From Pseudomonadota bacterium (GTDB lineage: Archaea > Thermoplasmatota > SW-10-69-26 > JACQPN01 > JAJPHT01), in the NCBI GenBank assembly GCA_021325135.1, contig JAJPHT010000010.1:1-61176 (forward strand): a stretch of DNA of 61,176 nucleotides, written 5' to 3'. Below the pieces are notes generated by a model. That model worked only from the letters and a program-made list of their open reading frames with translations. It searched no databases and had not been told where the DNA came from. The position numbers and the translations under genes are program-made. Shown in pieces: positions 34,869-43,264 of this stretch (its first letter is position 1; every line of letters starts with the position of its first letter).

Positions 34869-36320
34869 GTGCGAGGCCCCCCGCTGCGAAAGCTCCTGCT
34901 CCTGGGCGGCGCCCTCGTCGCGGTCCTTCTCCTCGTCGGCCTCCCGAGCCTGGGCCAGGACGCGCTTGCGCCCCAGGGCGAGCTGACGGACGCCGAGTGC
35001 TACGGCCACCACAAGCAGGAGGGGTTCCGCAGCATGGACCTCTTCCCGACGACGCTCAGCGAGGTCCCCCAGGGGAAGCCCTTCGACTTCGAGCTCACCA
35101 TCAAGAACCCGTGGCTCGCGGACCTGCAGGACGTGAGCGGCTACGTCAACGTCAGCGACGCGCCCGGCCTGGAGTTCCCCGGCGCGCAGGCGCCGGACGT
35201 CGCGTCGCTGCCCCAGCAGCCCACGGGGCCCACGGGGGCGTCCTACAAGGCGGTGGCGTATCCCGTGGCAGTGAAGGGGGGCGCGACGGAGGTCTACTTC
35301 CGCGTCGCGGGCTCGGAGACGGCGCCGCTGGGGGGCCTCACGCCGGGGCGCGTGCGCAACCAGACCGACTACTACGTCGCCATCCGCGCGCCCGACGGGG
35401 GCCTCGTGGGCGGAGCGCCTCCGCCGGGGGGCGACCAGGCGCAGTACGTCCCCGACGCGGCGGGGCACCACCTGGAGGCCGTCGCGCACGCCAACACGTC
35501 GAGCCTCCTGGCCCACGGGCCCGGCGAGTACGTCGCCACGGTCTACTACGGGGGCCTCGACGCGAGCCCCTACGACGCGTACCAGGCGACGTACTACAAC
35601 GCGACGCAGAACACCGAGCGCGTGCTCAAGGGCCCCGCCGTGCTGCGCCCGGGCGAGCAGTACACGTTCCGGTTCCAGGTCATCGCCAAGGACGCGGAGA
35701 GCCTCCAGCGCATGCGCTACGGCGGCCGCGGCACGGCGTTCCACGACCACCACGAGGAGGACATCGAGAGCGCGGGCGTCTACGACAAGTACGCCACGCT
35801 GGAGCTCCGCACCGGCGCCACGCTCCGCCAGGGGCAGGCCCTGGACACGTCGGGCACGGCGGTCTCCCTCCTGGAGCCCACGCTGCGCCGCTGGGGCCAG
35901 GTGCTGGGCTTCGCGGGGAGCTTCCTCATCATCCCCAGCCTCGTCTTCGGCGGCACCTTCGGCCGCGGCAGCGTCGCCACGCTCAACCGCTGGTTCGGCG
36001 GCCCGCGCCGGCGCGTGCTGTTCCACAACAGCATGAGCTTCTGGCTCCTCGCCGTCGCGAGCCTCCACATGCTCCTGTTCTTCTACGAGGCGTTCTGGGT
36101 CTGGAGCGCGGGCCTCGTCTGGGGCGGCCTCGCGCTGGCCAGCATGGTGGGCCTCGGCGTCACGGGCGCCACCCAGCGCGGCTTCGTCGCGCGCTGGGGC
36201 TTCAACCGCTGGCGCTTCGTCCACTTCGCCATGGGCGTGCTGGTGGCGGTGTTCGTGATGATCCACATGGTGGCGGACGGGAGCCACTTCGCGTTTGTGC
36301 GCTCGCTGTTCGGCCGGTGA
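34869..36320 (+). CDS. Exported membrane protein with a putative di-heme four-helix domain
   Basis: 483 residues. A signal-anchor (LLLLGGALVAVLLLVGLPSLG) leads to an extracellular region of about 310 residues with His-rich patches (CYGHHKQEG, FHDHHEED). Then come four membrane helices. Helix 2 has His386 and His400, and helix 4 has His452 and His466: each is H-x13-H, the spacing of bis-histidine heme ligands in ferric-reductase and cytochrome b561-like proteins. It may move electrons across the membrane to an outside metal or acceptor. The GTG at 34869 lies about 26 bases after CCCATAAGC, so it is leaderless. Family assignment is inference. Confidence 0.6.
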   Translation: MRGPPLRKLLLLGGALVAVLLLVGLPSLGQDALAPQGELTDAECYGHHKQEGFRSMDLFPTTLSEVPQGKPFDFELTIKNPWLADLQDVSGYVNVSDAPGLEFPGAQAPDVASLPQQPTGPTGASYKAVAYPVAVKGGATEVYFRVAGSETAPLGGLTPGRVRNQTDYYVAIRAPDGGLVGGAPPPGGDQAQYVPDAAGHHLEAVAHANTSSLLAHGPGEYVATVYYGGLDASPYDAYQATYYNATQNTERVLKGPAVLRPGEQYTFRFQVIAKDAESLQRMRYGGRGTAFHDHHEEDIESAGVYDKYATLELRTGATLRQGQALDTSGTAVSLLEPTLRRWGQVLGFAGSFLIIPSLVFGGTFGRGSVATLNRWFGGPRRRVLFHNSMSFWLLAVASLHMLLFFYEAFWVWSAGLVWGGLALASMVGLGVTGATQRGFVARWGFNRWRFVHFAMGVLVAVFVMIHMVADGSHFAFVRSLFGR

Positions 36321-36325
36321 GCGCC

Positions 36326-38134
36326 TCACGCGCCCTTGGGGGGCTCCGCCGCCAGCGGCCCGTCCGCGGCCGGGATGGAAAAGGCGAAGGTCGCGCCCTT
36401 ACCGGGCCCGTCGCTCTCGCACCAGATGCGGCCGCCGTGGCTCTCGACGATGCCGCGGCAGATGTAGAGGCCCAGGCCCGTGCCGGCGTTGGTCTTCTGC
36501 ATGGTGTCGTGGACCTGGCTGAAGGGCTCGAAGAGCTTCGCGATGTCGTCCGCCTTCAGGCCGATGCCGCTGTCGGTCACGCGCACCGTGACCGCGTCCG
36601 CCTTGCGCGCGGCCTCGACGCGGATGGCGCCTCCGCGGGGCGTGAACTTCATGGCGTTCCCCACGAGGTTGAACACCACCTGGGAGAGGCGCTTGGGGTC
36701 GAGGTCCGCCCAGAGGTCGGGCTCCAGGGCGACGTCGAGCCTCACGCCGTTGGCGCGGGCGACGTCGGCGAAGCTCTCCAGCGACTCCAGGATGAGGGGC
36801 GAGGCGTCGAGGCGCGCCTTGGTGATCTTCAGGCCGCCGGACTGGATGCGCGCCACCTCCAGGAACTCGTCCACGAGGCTGGAGAGGCGCGCGAGGTTGC
36901 GCTCCAGCATGTCCATGGCGCGCTTGCGGCCCTCGCCCTCGCTGGGCGCGTTCTTGAGGATGTGGAGCTGGACCTTGATGGGGGTGAGCGGCGTGCGCAG
37001 CTCGTGGCTGAGCGTGTTGACGAACTGCGTCTTGAGGCGGTCAAGCTCGCGGAGGCGCTCGATCTCGGCCGCCCTCTTGGCGTTGAGCGCGCGCTCCTGC
37101 TCCACCTGGATGCGGTCGGTGATGTCGCGGATGATGGTCTGGTCCGCCGTCTGGCCCGCGAAGACGATGGGCTGGCCCATGATCTCCACGTCCACCGGGC
37201 GCCCGTCGAGGCGCAGCGCGCGGATCTCCATGCGCGGCGTCGTGAGGCCCTCCTTCTCCACGAGGGCGACGCGCGCCATGACCTCGGGCAGGAAGTCGGG
37301 GTGGACGAGGCCCGCGACCTCGGTGCCGAGAAGCTCCTCGGCGGAGCGCGCGCCGAAGAGGCGGCCCGCGGCGGCGTTGGCGTAGACGACGCGCCCCGCG
37401 CTGTGCACGAGGAAGGCGTCGGGCGCGTTCTCCACGAGGCGGCGATAGCGCTCCTCGCTCTCCTGCGCGGCCTGCACGGCGCCCTGGAGCGCCTCCTCGC
37501 GGATCTCAAGCTCCGCCTTGCGGCGCGTCTCGGAGAGGCGCAGCGACTCCATGCGCTCGTAGGCGCGCAGGCGCACCGCGTGGAACGTGCCCGCCAGCAC
37601 CATGCCCGCGGCGAGGCCGAAGCCGAAGGTGGTCCACTGCGGGCCGGGGCGCATGGCGACGAAGGGAATCCACGCGCCGGCCGTGGCGCCCAGGAAGCCG
37701 GCGAGCCAGATGGACGAGAGGGTGAGGCACCCCGCGCCCACGACGAAGAGGATGAGGTACACCGTCTGGTTGGGGTCGGGCACGAGGGCCATCGTCGCGA
37801 CGATGTCCAGGAGGAGGAAGCCCGCCACCACGGCCAGCGCAGGGTGCCCCTGGGAGGCCTTGAGCGGGTGCTGCCGGAGGTAGATGTGCCCCGCCAGGAG
37901 GCCGAGACCCATCACGCCGTCCAGGATGGAGAGGGGCAGGTAGGGGTCGCGGACGCGGAAGTCCGCGTCGAGGACGAGGAAGAAGAGGTACAGGCACCCG
38001 ACGCCCAGGGTCAGGGGCCCCAGGCTCTCGGCCACCAGCGCGTCCAGCGCCTTCCGGACCTCGCGGTGGTGGACGTCGGCCTCCTCGCGCGAGCCTTCGT
38101 CGGCGAGGGCGCTCCAGAGGGCGGCCGGGAGCAT
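36326..38134 (-). CDS. Membrane PAS sensor histidine kinase
   Basis: 602 residues. About six helices (residues 38-190) form a membrane input region, followed by a coiled segment, one PAS domain (about 225-345), a dimerisation helix with His377 in LSHELRTPL and an ATPase domain with NLVGNAMKFTP, DSGIGLKADD and GTGLGLYICRG. It probably senses a membrane or envelope signal. CTTAAAGG on the minus strand (about 38161-38168) is 30 bases before the ATG. It is convergent with the putative di-heme gene, 5 bases apart. No partner regulator is adjacent. Confidence 0.9.
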   Translation of the reverse strand: MLPAALWSALADEGSREEADVHHREVRKALDALVAESLGPLTLGVGCLYLFFLVLDADFRVRDPYLPLSILDGVMGLGLLAGHIYLRQHPLKASQGHPALAVVAGFLLLDIVATMALVPDPNQTVYLILFVVGAGCLTLSSIWLAGFLGATAGAWIPFVAMRPGPQWTTFGFGLAAGMVLAGTFHAVRLRAYERMESLRLSETRRKAELEIREEALQGAVQAAQESEERYRRLVENAPDAFLVHSAGRVVYANAAAGRLFGARSAEELLGTEVAGLVHPDFLPEVMARVALVEKEGLTTPRMEIRALRLDGRPVDVEIMGQPIVFAGQTADQTIIRDITDRIQVEQERALNAKRAAEIERLRELDRLKTQFVNTLSHELRTPLTPIKVQLHILKNAPSEGEGRKRAMDMLERNLARLSSLVDEFLEVARIQSGGLKITKARLDASPLILESLESFADVARANGVRLDVALEPDLWADLDPKRLSQVVFNLVGNAMKFTPRGGAIRVEAARKADAVTVRVTDSGIGLKADDIAKLFEPFSQVHDTMQKTNAGTGLGLYICRGIVESHGGRIWCESDGPGKGATFAFSIPAADGPLAAEPPKGA

Positions 38135-38202
38135 GCGCGAGATTTGGTCGATCGCCCCCCTCCTTTAAGGGCTCCGGGACCGGCCCCTAGTAAAAAAGTC
38201 CG

Positions 38203-38454
38203 TCAGGCGCCGAAGAGACGCGTCGCGACCCAGCGGGCGCGGGCGACGGTCTCCTGGGGCGGCGCGTGGCCGTGGCGCTGGGCCCAGCCCAGACCGTCCC
38301 CCGCCTCGCTGGCGACGATGAACGCCTCGACACCCTCCAGGGTGGCGCCGATGGCCTCCAGGGCGCCCAGGGAGAGGCCGGCGGCGCGGGCGTGGTGCTC
38401 GGCCATCTCGGCGAGCGCCGGGGGGACCTCGTGGCTGTAACGCACGGAGAGCAT
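38203..38454 (-). CDS. Small hypothetical protein, 83 residues
   Basis: No family recognised. The protein is mainly helical and acidic (for example LAEMAEHHARAAGLSLGALEAIGATLEGVEAF). No Cys, signal or membrane segment. It lies between the kinase and epimerase genes on the same strand, 94 bases from the latter. The coding assignment rests on length, codon pattern and lack of a better frame. Confidence 0.5.
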   Translation of the reverse strand: MLSVRYSHEVPPALAEMAEHHARAAGLSLGALEAIGATLEGVEAFIVASEAGDGLGWAQRHGHAPPQETVARARWVATRLFGA

Positions 38455-38548
38455 CGCTCCCTGGGACCGCGGTGCGGTGCTTCATCCCTTGCGGGCCGGC
38501 CCTCGTCCTGAACTCCCTTGGGGACCCGGCGGACCGGACGTGAAGGGG

Positions 38549-39535
38549 TCAACGCTTGAGGCCGACCATGGGGGGCGCCCCGGCCTTGATGGCGGCGAGG
38601 TCGCCGGCGAGGCGCTTCACGAGGTCGGGCCGCCAGAGGAGGTCCTTGCGCGCCTTGGTGCTGTCGTAGCTCATGGGCACCGTGAGGCTCTGGAGCAGCT
38701 CGCGGCTGACGGGGGGCGTCTTGCGCAGCGTCTTGTAGGCGCCCTCGACGACGCCGGCCGCGCCCACCACGAGGCCCGCGGGGACGCGGCGGCGCGGCAC
38801 GGGGAGGCCGGCCTCCTCGCACGCGGCCACGAGCAGCTCGGTGATGCGCAGGTTCTCGTCCACGAGGAGGTAGGGGCCCTGGCCGCGCAGCGCGCAGAGG
38901 AGGATGCCCTCCGCGGCGTCCTCCACGTGGACGAACCCCTTTACCGCGTCGTCGGCGGGGAGAGCGGGCAGGCGGCCGCGGGCGAGCCACTCCAGCAGCG
39001 GGTCGAAGGGGCCGCCGCGCCCCAGCACCACGCCGGGCATGGGGATGGCGCTGGCCAGGGGCGCGTGGGCGGCCAATTCGTGCGCCTCGGTCTTGGTGCG
39101 CTCGTACTCGCTCTGGTACGAGCCGTTGCGCACCGACTCCTCGTTGGCGGGCCCCGCGCCGGTGACGCCCAGGGCGGCGATGCTGGAGACGTGGACCACC
39201 TTGGAGACGCCCGCGCGCTCCGCGGCGTGGAGCACGTTGCGCGTGCCCTCGACGTTGGTCCTGCGGAAGAGGGGGAGCTTGCGCCGCGGGAGCCCGTAGC
39301 CCACCCACGCCGCCGCGTGGACGACGAGGTGCTGCCCCGAGAGGTCCAGCGTCGCGGGCTCGGTCACGTCGCCCCGCACGATCCGGCAGCCGAGCCGCTC
39401 CAAGGGCCCCGCGGAGGTGCGGGGGCGGACGAGGCAGGTGACCTGCGCGCCCTCCTCCACGAGCTTGCGCGCGACGACGCCCCCGATGAAGCCCGTGCCG
39501 CCCGTGAGGTAGACCTTGCGGCCGGCGAATCGCAT
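38549..39535 (-). CDS. NAD(P)-dependent epimerase/dehydratase (extended SDR, 3-beta-HSD-like)
   Basis: 328 residues from the ATG at 39535 (an ATG at 39562 would add nine residues). The Rossmann motif TGGTGFIGG is at the N-terminus, and the active-site Tyr and Lys are in SEYERTKTEA after VHVSSIAALG. FVHVEDAAEGI is typical of the hydroxysteroid-dehydrogenase-like or dihydroflavonol-reductase-like branch. It acts on a sugar nucleotide, isoprenoid or lipid-linked hydroxy compound; which one is unclear. It is the last gene of a leftward series with the lipoprotein and aldehyde dehydrogenase. Confidence 0.85.
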   Translation of the reverse strand: MRFAGRKVYLTGGTGFIGGVVARKLVEEGAQVTCLVRPRTSAGPLERLGCRIVRGDVTEPATLDLSGQHLVVHAAAWVGYGLPRRKLPLFRRTNVEGTRNVLHAAERAGVSKVVHVSSIAALGVTGAGPANEESVRNGSYQSEYERTKTEAHELAAHAPLASAIPMPGVVLGRGGPFDPLLEWLARGRLPALPADDAVKGFVHVEDAAEGILLCALRGQGPYLLVDENLRITELLVAACEEAGLPVPRRRVPAGLVVGAAGVVEGAYKTLRKTPPVSRELLQSLTVPMSYDSTKARKDLLWRPDLVKRLAGDLAAIKAGAPPMVGLKR

Positions 39536-39582
39536 CGGGCTCCCGAGGAAGTCCCCGGGCATGAGGCCTTCGGGAATCCGGT

Positions 39583-40116
39583 CTACGAAGCGGCCCGCGG
39601 CAGCACGTGGACGACGCCGCGCGCCTCGAAGGCCCCGCCCTCGCGCGGCTCCACGCGCGCCACCACCTCGTAGTCCCCCGGCGGCGCGTCGTGATAGCGT
39701 TCCGCGCACGAGGCGTCGAAGCAGGTGCTCTCCATGAGCGTGCCGTTCCAGCCCAGGGAGGCCTCCTGCGTCTCGCCCGCGGCGAGGCTGCGCGGCGGCG
39801 CGGCCGCGTCGCCGCAGACGTGCTTGTCGCGTCGCTCCAGGGGGACCGCTCCCCCCGCGTGGCCCAGGCGGTAGGCGACGCCCTGCGCGACGAAGGTGAG
39901 GTTGAGGCCGTTGCCCGCGTCGCAGAGGCCGCCGTCGCCCAGGGTGAGCGTGGCGTCGCCGCAGCTCGTCGCGCGCACCGAGAAGACGGTGGCGTTGCCG
40001 GCGCGGATCGTGGCGGACTCGGGGTAGAGCGAGACGCGCGCGCAGGCGCCCTGGGAGGCCACCTGGAGGCAGCCGGGGACGACGAGCAGGGCGAGCGCGA
40101 GGGCGAGGCGCTTCAC
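39583..40116 (-). CDS. Lipoprotein, unknown
   Basis: 177 residues from a GTG that overlaps the aldehyde dehydrogenase stop (GTGA). A short basic start and hydrophobic core end in the lipobox VPGC, so it should be lipid-anchored on the outer membrane face. The mature part is a beta-rich domain of about 150 residues with seven cysteines and several Asn-x-Ser/Thr sites. The pattern (ATVFSVRATSCGDATLTL, AAGETQEASLGWNGTL, PPGDYEVVARV) resembles intracellular-proteinase-inhibitor/BsuPI-like beta sandwiches. Function unknown. Confidence 0.65.
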   Translation of the reverse strand: MKRLALALALLVVPGCLQVASQGACARVSLYPESATIRAGNATVFSVRATSCGDATLTLGDGGLCDAGNGLNLTFVAQGVAYRLGHAGGAVPLERRDKHVCGDAAAPPRSLAAGETQEASLGWNGTLMESTCFDASCAERYHDAPPGDYEVVARVEPREGGAFEARGVVHVLPRAAS

Positions 40117-41588
40117 CCGAGGTTCACCATGACGCTCTTGGTGCGCGTGTAGAAGTCCAGCGCGCCGCGGCCCTGCTCGTGGCCGATGCCGCTCATCTTG
40201 AAGCCGCCGAAGGGCGTCTGGGGGAAGGTGACCGGGTACTCGTTGATGGCGACCTGCCCCGACTCCAGCTCCGCCGCGAAGCGGTGCGCGCGCTGGAGAT
40301 TGGAGGTCCAGACGCCCGCGTAGAGGCCGAAGTCCACGGCGTTGGCCAGGGCGATGGCCTCCTCGTCGCTGCCGAACTTGGTCACCGAGAGGACGGGCCC
40401 GAAGATCTCCTCGCGGAAGATGGTCATCTTGGGGTCCACGTCGGTGAAGATGGTGGGCTGGAGGAAGTTGCCGTTGGCCAGCACGGCGTCCGCGGGGCGC
40501 GCGCCGCCCAGCGCGAGCTTCGCGCCCTCGGCCTTGCCCTTCTCCACGTAGGAGGAGACGGTCTTGTGGTGGCCCTTGCTCACCAGGGGCCCCATGCGGA
40601 CGTCCTTGTCGAGGCCGCTGCCCTGCTTCCACCCCTTGGCGAAGTCCGCGAGCTTCTGGACGAAGGAGTCGTGGATGCTCTCGTGGACCAGGAGGCGCGA
40701 GCCGGCCCAGCACATCTGGCCCGCGTTCATGAAGATGCCAAACGCCGCGCCCTTGACGGCCTTCTCCAGGTTCGCGTCGGGGAAGACGACGTTGGGGCTC
40801 TTGCCGCCAAGCTCCAGTGTCACGGGCACGATCTTGCGCGCCGCCTCCTTGAGGAGCTCCTGGCCCGTGGGCACGCTGCCGGTGAGCACGACGCCCGCGG
40901 TCTCGGGGGCGCTCACCAGCACGGGGCCGACCTTCGCGCCGCTGCCGGTGACGACGTTGAAGACGCCCTTGGGGACGCCCGCGTCCTCCATGACCTTCGC
41001 GAGGCGCAGGAAGGAGAGGGGCGTCTCGCTGGCGGGCTTCGCGACCACGGTGTTGCCCGCGGCCAGGGCGGGCGCGACGCTGCGGCAGCCCAGCTGGAAG
41101 GGGTAGTTCCACGGGATGATGTGGACCGTGACGCCGAGAGGCTCCTTGCGCGTGTAGTTGAAGCGCGGGCCCGGCACGGGGATGACGCTCCCCTCGATCT
41201 TGTCGGCCCAGCCGGCGTAGTATTCGAACGTCTGCGCGGCGAAGAGGACGTCCCCCTTGGCCTCGCGGAAGGGCTTGCCGTTGTCCAGCGTCTCGGTCTT
41301 CGCGATCTCGTCCGCGCGCTCGTGGATGAGCGCCGCGACCTTGCGCAGCAGGCGCCCGCGCTCGGCGGGGTCCATCTTGGCCCACGCGGGGTCGTGGTAC
41401 GCCTTGGAGGCGGCCGCGATGGCCTGCCGCGCGTCCTCCTCGGTGGCGGCGGGCACCTCGGCGAGCACGCTCTGGTCGAACGGGTTGACCGTGGGGCGCG
41501 TCGCGCCGTCGCTGGCGCCGACCCACTGGCCGTTGATGAACATCTGCTCGCGGGAGGTCATGCTGGCCGCATCCCGCGTCCCGACCAT
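40113..41588 (-). CDS. Aldehyde dehydrogenase (betaine-aldehyde/general type)
   Basis: 491 residues. The general base Glu259 in VTLELGGKSPN and nucleophile Cys293 in NAGQMCWAGSR are present, along with the NAD site PWNYPFQ and VVTGSG. It oxidises an aldehyde to the acid with NAD(P). An alternative start at an ATG nine codons on (41561) fits the family equally well. It is preceded by an inverted-repeat element and followed by a coupled lipoprotein gene. Substrate class is inferred only from overall similarity. Confidence 0.92.
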   Translation of the reverse strand: MVGTRDAASMTSREQMFINGQWVGASDGATRPTVNPFDQSVLAEVPAATEEDARQAIAAASKAYHDPAWAKMDPAERGRLLRKVAALIHERADEIAKTETLDNGKPFREAKGDVLFAAQTFEYYAGWADKIEGSVIPVPGPRFNYTRKEPLGVTVHIIPWNYPFQLGCRSVAPALAAGNTVVAKPASETPLSFLRLAKVMEDAGVPKGVFNVVTGSGAKVGPVLVSAPETAGVVLTGSVPTGQELLKEAARKIVPVTLELGGKSPNVVFPDANLEKAVKGAAFGIFMNAGQMCWAGSRLLVHESIHDSFVQKLADFAKGWKQGSGLDKDVRMGPLVSKGHHKTVSSYVEKGKAEGAKLALGGARPADAVLANGNFLQPTIFTDVDPKMTIFREEIFGPVLSVTKFGSDEEAIALANAVDFGLYAGVWTSNLQRAHRFAAELESGQVAINEYPVTFPQTPFGGFKMSGIGHEQGRGALDFYTRTKSVMVNLG

Positions 41589-41616
41589 GAAGCTGCCTGC
41601 CGTGGGGCGGCCCCTT

Positions 41617-41725
41617 GGTCAAGGGTCCAAAGAACGCGATGAGCGCCACGAGCGCGAAGGACGCGACGACGAAAAGGAACTTCGCGACCTTGGCGCTCTT
41701 CGCGCTCGTCGCGTTCTTTGGACCC
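41617..41725. repeat. Long inverted-repeat element, copy 1
   Basis: A 109-base element with arms beginning GGGTCCAAAGAACGCGATGA (41623 on) and ending in the complement up to 41725; over 24 bases the arms differ at one position. The centre holds GCGCGAAGGACGCGACG and TTCGCGACCTTGGCG blocks. Lies 19 bases downstream of the coiled-coil gene (minus strand) and before the aldehyde dehydrogenase start. The same element recurs at 52581 and 55910. It codes for no protein and no transposase is near. Confidence 0.85.
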
Positions 41726-41743
41726 GGGGCAGGAAGGCAGACC

Positions 41744-42631
41744 TTAGAGCCGTCCAGCCTTCTGGAGCGCCATCAGGTCTTCAGTAGAGAGCTTCTCCCC
41801 CTTGCGGAACTTGTCGAAGATCTCGTCCGCCTCGGCGCGCGCGGCCTGCGAGACGGTGGGCTGGCCGGGCTCCTCCAGGCGCAGCGCGTGGAGCACGCGC
41901 TCCAGGTCGCGCACGCTGCCCACCATGCCGATGTAGTGGCGGTGGACCTTGTCGGCCTCCACCTTGCTCTTCACGAACTCGGCCTGCTCGCCGTCGGCCT
42001 GCTTGCGGATGCCGTCGGCCTCGCCGAAGAGCTTCGCCATCTGCTCGTGCGCCTCCTGCGCCTCGTTGGCCAGGCGCGTCACCAGCGCGTGCTGCTCCTC
42101 GGCGGCGAGCTTCGCGGCGCGCGCGGCCTCGGCGGCGCCCTTCATCTCCGCGTCCACGTGGTCCTCGCCCTCGCGCGCCTTGATCTCCTTGAGCTTCGCC
42201 GCGATGAGGTCGATGAGCGCCTTCTCCTTCTGGGGCGTCAGCACCGTGGTCTGCTGCTGGTACTCCAGCTGCCGGACCTCGGCCTTGAGCTTCGCGACGG
42301 GGACCCCTTCGCCGGCGTGGCCGCGCCCGCGCCGCAGCGCGTGGAGCGCCTCGCCCTTGGCGTGCGCCTCGTGGTTGAGCTCGTCGCGCTTCGCCTTGGC
42401 CTCGCGGACCTGCGCGTTGAGGCCGTCGCGGCGCGCGCGGTGCGCGTTGGCCTGCTCCACGAGGCCCCGCACCTGCGCGTTCAGCTCGTCGCGGCGCTGG
42501 GCGTGGGACTTGGTGCCGTCGTTGAGGCGATCCCTCGCCTCGCGCTGGCGGCGCGCCTGCTCGTTGAGCCGCTCGCGCTTCTGCGCGAGGGTGCCGATGA
42601 GGCGTTCCCGCTCGTCCACGCCGACGTCCAT
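41744..42631 (-). CDS. Long coiled-coil protein
   Basis: 295 residues, almost wholly heptad-like coiled coil rich in Arg, Glu, Gln and Ala (for example RERLNEQARRQREARDRL and KAKRDELNHEAHAKGEALH), with a short globular C-terminus (ADEIFDKFRKGEKLSTEDLMALQKAG). It resembles a coiled-coil family found widely in archaea, whose cellular role is uncertain. The ATG at 42631 lies about 30 bases after CTTATACGC on the minus strand, so it is leaderless. It is downstream of, and on the same strand as, the response regulator. Confidence 0.75.
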   Translation of the reverse strand: MDVGVDERERLIGTLAQKRERLNEQARRQREARDRLNDGTKSHAQRRDELNAQVRGLVEQANAHRARRDGLNAQVREAKAKRDELNHEAHAKGEALHALRRGRGHAGEGVPVAKLKAEVRQLEYQQQTTVLTPQKEKALIDLIAAKLKEIKAREGEDHVDAEMKGAAEAARAAKLAAEEQHALVTRLANEAQEAHEQMAKLFGEADGIRKQADGEQAEFVKSKVEADKVHRHYIGMVGSVRDLERVLHALRLEEPGQPTVSQAARAEADEIFDKFRKGEKLSTEDLMALQKAGRL

Positions 42632-42699
42632 GGTGGCGTCGAAGATGAGGTTGGGGAGCGTATAAGAACATGACGCCACGCCTGCCGGAATGGCCCTCT

Positions 42700-43101
42700 T
42701 CAAGCGCGCCCGAGGCGACGGGCCCACCTGAGGACGCAGGCGCGCAGGCCCTCGGCGAACGACTTGGCGTCCAGCGGCTTGGCGACGTAGTCACTGGCCC
42801 CCAGCGCGCGGGCCCGGTCCACGTCCGCGCCCACCTCGCTGCTGGTGAACATGATGACGGGGAGCGCCGCCGTGCGCGGGTCCTTGCGCACCGCCTCCAG
42901 CACGTCGAACCCGTCCTTGCGCGGCATCTTGATGTCCAGGAGCACGAGGTCGGGCAGCTCCCCCTGGAGGCGCTCCAGCCCGGCCTCGCCGTCCTCCGCG
43001 AAGTCCACCGCCAGGGGGACCTCCGGGGCGAGGCCCTTGAGGACGCGCTGCGTGAGGAAGCGGTGATCGGCGTTGTCGTCCACGACAAGGATGCGGAGCA
43101 T
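42700..43101 (-). CDS. Single-domain response regulator (receiver only)
   Basis: 133 residues. The receiver fold is complete: acidic pair in ILVVDDNADH, phospho-acceptor Asp in LVLLDIKMPRKDG, Thr/Ser in VIMFTSSEV and Lys in ASDYVAKPLD. There is no output domain, as is common in archaea, so it signals by protein contact. It lies downstream of the large kinase gene (43265-45943) and is its probable partner. Its ATG overlaps the stop of a 24-codon reading frame that copies the start of a receiver. Confidence 0.92.
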   Translation of the reverse strand: MLRILVVDDNADHRFLTQRVLKGLAPEVPLAVDFAEDGEAGLERLQGELPDLVLLDIKMPRKDGFDVLEAVRKDPRTAALPVIMFTSSEVGADVDRARALGASDYVAKPLDAKSFAEGLRACVLRWARRLGRA

Positions 43102-43175
43102 CAGCGACCCCCCTTGTCGGGGACGCGACGGCCCGCAGGCCGGCGCTGGTCCACCACAAGGATGCGGAGGGTCAT
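43101..43175 (-). pseudogene. Truncated receiver-domain remnant, 24 codons
   Basis: A short frame with its own ribosome binding site (GGGAGG, 43183-43188 on the minus strand) starts MTLRILVVDQRRPAGRRV and stops in an ATGA overlap with the response regulator. MTLRILVVD is the beta-1 strand of a receiver domain, matching the neighbour's MLRILVVDD. It is probably what is left of a second, tandem response regulator, now perhaps acting as a translation-coupling leader. Confidence 0.5.
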
Positions 43176-43190
43176 CGCGCGCCTCCCTGA

Positions 43191-43239
43191 CTGGGGGCTC
43201 CGCCCCCTTTCCCCCCGGGAAAGGGGGCGGAGCCCCCAG
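43191..43239. repeat. Perfect 23-bp inverted repeat
   Basis: The arm 43191-43213 (begins CTGGGGGCTCCGCCCCC) is exactly complementary to 43217-43239, with a three-base CCC centre. It lies 25 bases beyond the kinase stop and before the receiver remnant. No T run follows, so it is either a transcript-processing or stability hairpin between kinase and regulator, or a REP-like element. Confidence 0.8.
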
Positions 43240-43264
43240 GCAGAGCGGAAGGAAGGAGAGCCCC

